A stretch of DNA of 18,782 nucleotides from JAUNSR01 sp036655355 (GTDB lineage Bacteria > Bacteroidota > Bacteroidia > Bacteroidales > JAUNSR01). Position 1 is the stretch's first letter, and every line of letters starts with the position of its first letter. Shown piece by piece: positions 14,815 through 18,782 of the stretch. The position numbers and the translations under genes were made by a program. The stretch is from the NCBI GenBank assembly GCA_036655355.1, contig JAVVQG010000022.1:1-18782 (forward strand), written 5' to 3'. Under the pieces are notes generated by a model, which ran no database searches, was not told the origin of the DNA, and saw nothing but the letters and a program-made list of their open reading frames with translations.

Positions 14815-15723
14815 ATGAAAGAATTATTGACAATTATAGGTCCTACCGCATCCGGGAAGACCACGCTGGCAGTTGCTTTGGCCAAAGAGCTGAACACTGA
14901 AATTATCAGTGCCGACTCCCGACAGGTGTATCGCGGCATGGATTTGGGGACGGGAAAGGATCTGAAGGAGTATACGATAGGGGGAGAAGCGATTCCGTAT
15001 CACCTGATCGATATACGTGATGCCGGTTATAAATACAACCTTTATGAGTTTCAACACGATTTTCACGATGCCTTCCTTGAAGTGAAGGGGAAAAATAAAC
15101 TTCCGATTCTTTGTGGGGGAACGGGGATGTATGTTGAGGCTGTTCTGAAGGGATATAAACTTCTGGGGGTTCCTGAGAATAAAGAGTTGCGTGAGCGACT
15201 TTCCTCCAAAACGTTGTCAGAACTGGAGGAGATTTTAAAAGGCTATAAAACATTGCATAATAAAACGGATACCGATACCGTAAAACGTGCGATTCGCGAA
15301 ATAGAGATTCGCGAATATTATCTTCACAATGAACCTACAGAGACGGCTTTACCTGCTATTGAGAGTTTGATCGTGGGGGTGGATATCGACCGGGAAGAGC
15401 GTCGCCGTAAAATATCAAATCGTCTGAAAAGTCGTTTTGAAGAGGGTATGCTTGAAGAGGTCCAAGCGCTATTGGATCAAGGCATCTCTCCCGAGGATTT
15501 GATTTATTATGGCTTGGAATATAAGTATATGACTTTGTTTCTGATCGGAAAGCTTACTTATGAAGAGATGTATGAAGGCTTGGAAACGGCTATTCATCAA
15601 TTTGCCAAACGTCAGATGACCTGGTTCAGAGGAATGGAACGACGGGGATTCCGGATTAATTGGCTGGATGCACGTATGCCGCTGGAAGAGAAGATCGCAC
15701 AGGTTAAGTCTTGGCTCGGCTAA
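14815..15723 (+). CDS. miaA: tRNA dimethylallyltransferase
   Basis: Transfers a dimethylallyl group from dimethylallyl diphosphate to N6 of A37 in tRNAs that read UNN codons. The 302 residues show the P-loop GPTASGKT (9-16), SADSRQVYRGMDLGTGKD with the catalytic Asp34, LCGGTGMYVEAV, and the C-terminal AKRQMTWFRGMERRG. The usual G-Y-[KR]-E near the C-terminal third is altered to YGLEYKYMTLFL, and RALE is RAIREIE, so this is a divergent member. Many Bacteroidales carry two MiaA paralogues and this looks like the less canonical one. That is from memory, not shown here. It lies 5 bp after the Nudix-like gene, so co-transcription is likely, and a strong terminator follows. Confidence 0.93.
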   Translation: MKELLTIIGPTASGKTTLAVALAKELNTEIISADSRQVYRGMDLGTGKDLKEYTIGGEAIPYHLIDIRDAGYKYNLYEFQHDFHDAFLEVKGKNKLPILCGGTGMYVEAVLKGYKLLGVPENKELRERLSSKTLSELEEILKGYKTLHNKTDTDTVKRAIREIEIREYYLHNEPTETALPAIESLIVGVDIDREERRRKISNRLKSRFEEGMLEEVQALLDQGISPEDLIYYGLEYKYMTLFLIGKLTYEEMYEGLETAIHQFAKRQMTWFRGMERRGFRINWLDARMPLEEKIAQVKSWLG

Positions 15724-15777
15724 AGTGTGTATCGCTTGAAAATAGGTTTGACAACAAATACAAGGTTGGGTTGTTAT

Positions 15778-15831
15778 AAAAGGAGATTAGGGGGTGTTTC
15801 GGAAAACAGAAACCCTTAATCTCCTTTTTTT
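15778..15831 (+). terminator. Terminator after miaA
   Basis: AAAAGGAGATTA (15778-15789) pairs with TAATCTCCTTTT (15817-15828). Inside, GTTTC pairs with GAAAC around a GGAAAACA loop. It is followed by T-runs repeated at about 12-13 bp intervals up to 15869. Confidence 0.88.
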
Positions 15832-15895
15832 ATTGCCTTTTTTATTGCCTTTTTTTGTTGACTTTTTTGTGAATCGGTTCTAGTTAATTGGATAG

Positions 15896-16993
15896 ATGAT
15901 GATACTGATCTATGTCATATTGTTCGTGCTTGTGTTGCGAATGTTGATTGCTTTTTCAAACCTTTTTTTTCGACCGAAATTGCCTCCTGTAAATCGGTTG
16001 AAGTCTTATCCGTTGGTGTCGATACTCGTGCGTGCGGATAATGAGGTACTTCGCGTGAACCACCTTCTGAATCAGTTGAAAGGATTGGAGTATCCTAACT
16101 TGGAGGTGATTGTGGGTACGTATAAGTCATCGGATGAAACGGTAAAAACGATTTGTCATTATTTAGAGCGTGACGACCGTTTCGGGAGATGTGAGATTCC
16201 CGAAATGAAGAAAGGTTGGAGCGCATATAATCGGATTAATTACCTGATGGGGCGTAAGGCAAGAGGTAATTACCTGTTGTTTATAGATGGGGATATTGAA
16301 TTGCGTAAAGGGGTGTTGGAGACCTTGATAAGTTATATTATCAAGAAGAAGCTGGGGTTGTTGGCGGTTCTTCCGGTGTTGGAGGTGCATACAAAAGCGG
16401 AGCGATGGATGTTCTCGTTGCTCAACCGACTTTATTTTTCACTTCTTCCTTTATGGTGTATGTCTCGATTCAAAACTCCGCATCTGGCTTCCATCGCCAA
16501 GAAGTTTCTTTTGTTCGATGGAGATATCTATCGACAGTTTGAGCCATTTGAAGAAAATCGTTCGTCGGAGTTAGGTAGTTGGGATTTTGCCAAGTATTTG
16601 CGTAAAGAGAATGTGAAACTGGAGCTCCTTTTGGGAGACAAGCGTATCTCATTAGAGGGATGCGTTTCATGGAAAAGGTGTTTGGTGGAGTTGAGTCGAC
16701 ACCTCTTGTCTTTCTTTTTGAAAAGTTATTTTTTGGCTTTTCTGTACGGTGTATTTATGTTGTTCTGGTTTGTTCCCTTCTTTATCATGGGGCGGATCGG
16801 CCTTTTGTTTGTAGCGATAATCCTGTGGTTGGTAACGAGTGTGGTGGTGTCGATGATTTCGGGACGACCTGTGAAAGAGTATGTGTTGTATGCTTATCCC
16901 GATGCACTGGCTTTTATGGTTGTTTTGTGGGTGTCATTGGTGCATGCGTACAAAAAGAAAAAATGCCGAAGGAGGAAAACTTGTATAGATTAA
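15896..16993 (+). CDS. Membrane-bound family 2 glycosyltransferase
   Basis: A 365-residue GT-A fold enzyme. It has an N-terminal transmembrane helix (about 3-20), a cytoplasmic catalytic domain (about 38-225) and three or four C-terminal helices (about 255-350) ending in a basic tail KKKKCRRRK. The nucleotide-sugar metal site is FIDGDIELRKG with D131 and D133. The opening YPLVSILVRADNE and the KKGWSAYNRINYL segment are also GT2-like. The layout resembles CrtQ/HpnI-type enzymes that glycosylate lipids. The usual E-D acceptor base is not evident where expected (GSWDFAKYL), and no Q/R-x-x-R-W motif is present. The sugar and acceptor are unknown. It converges on lgt. Confidence 0.83.
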   Translation: MMILIYVILFVLVLRMLIAFSNLFFRPKLPPVNRLKSYPLVSILVRADNEVLRVNHLLNQLKGLEYPNLEVIVGTYKSSDETVKTICHYLERDDRFGRCEIPEMKKGWSAYNRINYLMGRKARGNYLLFIDGDIELRKGVLETLISYIIKKKLGLLAVLPVLEVHTKAERWMFSLLNRLYFSLLPLWCMSRFKTPHLASIAKKFLLFDGDIYRQFEPFEENRSSELGSWDFAKYLRKENVKLELLLGDKRISLEGCVSWKRCLVELSRHLLSFFLKSYFLAFLYGVFMLFWFVPFFIMGRIGLLFVAIILWLVTSVVVSMISGRPVKEYVLYAYPDALAFMVVLWVSLVHAYKKKKCRRRKTCID

Positions 16994-17044
16994 AATAAAA
17001 ATCCTGATTCATTACCGGAATAATGAATCAGGATTTTTATTTTA
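16991..17044. terminator. Bidirectional terminator formed by both stop codons
   Basis: A perfect 24-bp inverted repeat (16991-17014 with 17021-17044) with loop CCGGAA. Its outermost three bases on each side are the TAA of the glycosyltransferase gene (16991-16993) and the TAA of lgt (17042-17044). The stem ends give T-rich tails in both directions. Confidence 0.92.
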
Positions 17045-17905
17045 TCGCTTTGTTAAAGGAATATCGATTTTGAGCGGTTTTTCAAGAGGTCTGCGGAAAG
17101 CTCGGATGATAAGCCAGATGGCTAGGATCACGAATGGGATGCTTAAGATTTGCCCCATATTCAACAGCATATTCTCTTCAAATGCTTCTTGGTTGTTTTT
17201 TAGAAACTCAACAACGATTCGTGTGCCAAAAATTCCGAGCAAAAAGACTCCGAAAATCAAACCTTGGCGTAACTGGGCATTTTTCTTCCAATACATCCAC
17301 ATCAATAGTGCAAAAACAATCAGGTAGATCGTCGCTTCATAGATCTGTGTGGGATGTGAGGGTTGGGTAAAGATTGGTTCTGCACCTAATCTCCAACGGT
17401 GTACATTTTGTATGAAGCGGAATCCCCAGGGTAATTCCGTGGGATGACCGTAAATTTCATGGTTGAAAAGGTTACCTATGCGGATAAGGCATCCAACTAA
17501 GGCAACAGGGATTACGAGACGGTCAAAAACAAAGAGGGGATTAACCTTCATTGTTCTTTTTGAAATAAGAAGAATGGCGATAATAATACCGAAAGCTCCG
17601 CCGTGACTCGCCAGTCCACCCTCCCAGACTTTTAGGATTTCGAGTGGGTGTTGTGAGTAGTATTCCCATCCGTAGAAGAATACATGGCCCAGTCTAGCTC
17701 CGATAATTGTACCGGCAAAAACATATAAGAATAGTTTGTCAAGCCAAGCGGGGGGAAGTCCCTCCTTCTTGAATATCGCTTCTTCGATTTTGAATCCAAG
17801 CCAAAAGCCAATGATGAACATCAGACTGTACCATCGGATCTCAATGGGTCCGAGGGAAAACAGAACGGGACTAGCAGTCCAGGTAATGAAATTAAATAAA
17901 TGCAT
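17042..17905 (-). CDS. lgt: Phosphatidylglycerol-prolipoprotein diacylglyceryl transferase
   Basis: Transfers diacylglyceryl from phosphatidylglycerol to the lipobox cysteine of prolipoproteins, the first step of lipoprotein maturation in the inner membrane. The 287 residues show about seven transmembrane helices and the Lgt signature RIGNLFNHEIYGHPT (142-156), with the expected essential R142, N145 and G153. The catalytic His is H101 in EGGLASHGGA, and HPTQIYE follows in the periplasmic head region. All key residues are intact. The last residues are basic, as usual. It converges with the glycosyltransferase gene and has its own promoter box at 17955-17962. Confidence 0.97.
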   Translation of the reverse strand: MHLFNFITWTASPVLFSLGPIEIRWYSLMFIIGFWLGFKIEEAIFKKEGLPPAWLDKLFLYVFAGTIIGARLGHVFFYGWEYYSQHPLEILKVWEGGLASHGGAFGIIIAILLISKRTMKVNPLFVFDRLVIPVALVGCLIRIGNLFNHEIYGHPTELPWGFRFIQNVHRWRLGAEPIFTQPSHPTQIYEATIYLIVFALLMWMYWKKNAQLRQGLIFGVFLLGIFGTRIVVEFLKNNQEAFEENMLLNMGQILSIPFVILAIWLIIRAFRRPLEKPLKIDIPLTKR

Positions 17906-17954
17906 ATATTAAAGTTAATGTTAAGACGTTTGGTGGTATTTCTGTTTATATGAA

Positions 17955-17962
17955 CAAAAGTA
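17955..17962 (-). promoter_or_regulatory. Promoter -7 box of lgt
   Basis: The minus strand reads TACTTTTG, a full TAnnTTTG match, about 50 bp before the lgt start codon. The -33 region reads CTGTTATG and is only approximate. Confidence 0.6.
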
Positions 17963-18224
17963 CATTTTATTTTTCATAACAGGCAGGAGTTTTAATAGCG
18001 AAGATTGATTAATCTAACAGGGGGCATCTTGGATGCAATAATTAATGATTGATATTAACATATATTCATCTGAATCTATTAAGTTGTTTGGTGCAAGGAG
18101 TTTAGCGTTTGTTGAATCGGATAGGTAGTTGTAGTTTTAATTAAGGCGTTATATAGTGGAAGCATCTTAGCGCGGATTGGATGGTTTTTCGCAGGATTAA
18201 ACCAATGCAGAATTACGCTTATAG

Positions 18225-18330
18225 ATTCTGAAATCGCCATAGCTTATCTAAAGCTGAGTTACCCAACAGAAGGTATATAGATGGCGCATTTGACCTTGAT
18301 GTTAAAAATAAACGATATACAAATGAAATC
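18225..18330 (-). repeat. Cloverleaf-like repeat, copy L2 (inverted, diverged)
   Basis: Read on the minus strand, it matches copy L1 over more than 100 bp: TTTCATTTGTATA, then a variable stretch, CAAGGTCAAATGCGCCATC, TATATACCTT, and the closing TATGGCGATTTCA. The outer stem AAATCGCCAT/ATGGCG-c-ATTT (18231-18240 with 18281-18291) keeps the same 10 pairs and the same single bulge as in L1. In the inner hairpin, CTCA/TGAG of L1 becomes CTTA/TGAG, read here on the plus strand, which still pairs with a wobble. Substitutions fall mainly in loops and the linker. Confidence 0.8.
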
Positions 18331-18500
18331 GCAATTAATGGTTAACGGATAGATGGACTTCGTAAAGAGAAAGAAGAAGGGGTGCTAAACGAATAGATGA
18401 AATATGAAAGAGTAGTAGATGCATAAAAGAGCTTGAAGAAGATAAAGTAAATGTAGCGAAGAATGGTAAGTGAAAAAGAGCAATGTTTTTTTGATTTAAA

Positions 18501-18584
18501 ATGAAGCGAAAGTTTTATTCTCTTTTTGGGAAACTATTAGGAGTAATGATTGGTATTATTCTGATACTAAATAATTTCATTTGA
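18501..18584 (+). CDS. Possible small hydrophobic peptide, 27 aa
   Basis: ATG to TGA with 27 codons: a basic start MKRKFYSLFGK, then a hydrophobic run LLGVMIGIILIL, ending NNFI. This is the shape of a small membrane peptide or type I toxin, or of a bare signal sequence left from a decayed gene. The preceding TTTAAA gives an A/T-rich start context acceptable in Bacteroidota. There is no homologue I can name and no clear promoter. It may be chance. Confidence 0.25.
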   Translation: MKRKFYSLFGKLLGVMIGIILILNNFI

Positions 18585-18677
18585 ATGAGGCTGAGGGGAG
18601 ACTCAAATTACTGCTAGCAAATATCCGATGAAAGGAAAGAAGTTTGAGAAAATAAAAGAAAAGTTTTTCAAGAAAAG

Positions 18678-18708
18678 TTTGGCTTTCTAGAAATAAGCCT
18701 TACCTTTG
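18678..18708 (+). promoter_or_regulatory. Strong promoter reading out of the window
   Basis: TTTG (18678-18681), 19 nt, then TACCTTTG (18701-18708): a full consensus match with the same spacing as the tRNA-Tyr promoter. The sequence downstream to the window end (18709-18782) has no start of a long ORF. It can close a domain by pairing GCAATC (18714-18719) with GATTGC (18769-18774), with GAGCG/CGCTC inside. A stable RNA operon (tRNA or rRNA) beyond the edge is the likely target. Confidence 0.75.
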
Positions 18709-18782
18709 CATCCGCAATCAAGAAACAACGGGAGCGCCGCTCGCAAGAGGGGTTTAGCAAACGAAGTGGATTGCCAAAAGAA

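Larger units (their letters stand above)
17906..18677. other. Noncoding region upstream of lgt
   Basis: About 770 bp with no conventional ORF. From left to right: the lgt promoter, a small hairpin GCATC/GATGC (18024-18036), an AT-rich stretch with nothing recognised, the inverted repeat copy L2 (18225-18330), a purine-rich stretch with many stops (18345-18480), a 27-codon ORF (18501-18584), and AT-rich DNA leading to an outward promoter. I see no transposase, integrase or tRNA remnant. Confidence 0.7.

Noticed and set aside
16660..16998. 112-codon open frame overlapping the end of the glycosyltransferase gene
   Set aside because: It is a +1/+2 frame shadow of the membrane helices, Cys- and Gly/Val-rich, with no start context or motif.

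Overview
This window comes from a Bacteroidota chromosome, most likely order Bacteroidales. The base composition is moderate. Several promoters have the Bacteroidota form TTTG-N19-TAnnTTTG rather than a sigma-70 -35/-10 pair, and Shine-Dalgarno sequences before starts are largely absent. The gene set also fits: a stand-alone TonB-dependent receptor, a DcaP-like porin, an S9 dipeptidyl peptidase and the recF/DUF721 pair. I cannot name a genus.

Left part (1-4970). The minus strand carries the 5' part of tRNA-Tyr, then ribH (lumazine synthase), then a membrane-anchored TPR protein (YfgM-like). Divergent from these on the plus strand is recF, overlapping a DUF721/DciA-like gene, followed by a hotdog thioesterase and a DcaP-like outer-membrane porin. 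This is mostly housekeeping: riboflavin synthesis, DNA repair/replication and envelope.

Middle part (4970-9980). A TonB-dependent receptor (minus) converges on the porin across a shared terminator. It diverges from an ECF sigma factor operon (sigma factor, small single-pass membrane protein probably acting as anti-sigma, Spy/CpxP-like periplasmic protein). The 438-bp divergent intergenic region holds a palindromic candidate operator and a 95-bp tandem repeat with a cloverleaf-like fold. The region after the Spy-like gene holds a terminator and then a pair of mutually exclusive strong hairpins.

Right part (9900-17045). On the plus strand lie dipeptidyl peptidase IV, lipA (lipoyl synthase), two tandem paralogous six-helix membrane proteins, miaA and a GT2 glycosyltransferase. 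The second membrane protein ends in a Nudix-like domain whose metal-binding box is destroyed. The glycosyltransferase converges on lgt across a 24-bp perfect stem whose ends are the two stop codons.

Right end (17906-18782). There is no conventional gene. It holds a second, inverted and diverged copy of the cloverleaf repeat, one tiny hydrophobic ORF, and a near-perfect promoter reading out of the window.

The best candidates for something undescribed are the dispersed cloverleaf repeat (7564-7765 and 18225-18330, with a shorter related stretch at the start of the DPP-IV gene) and the membrane-bound pseudo-Nudix protein with its Nudix-less paralogue (13025-14809).
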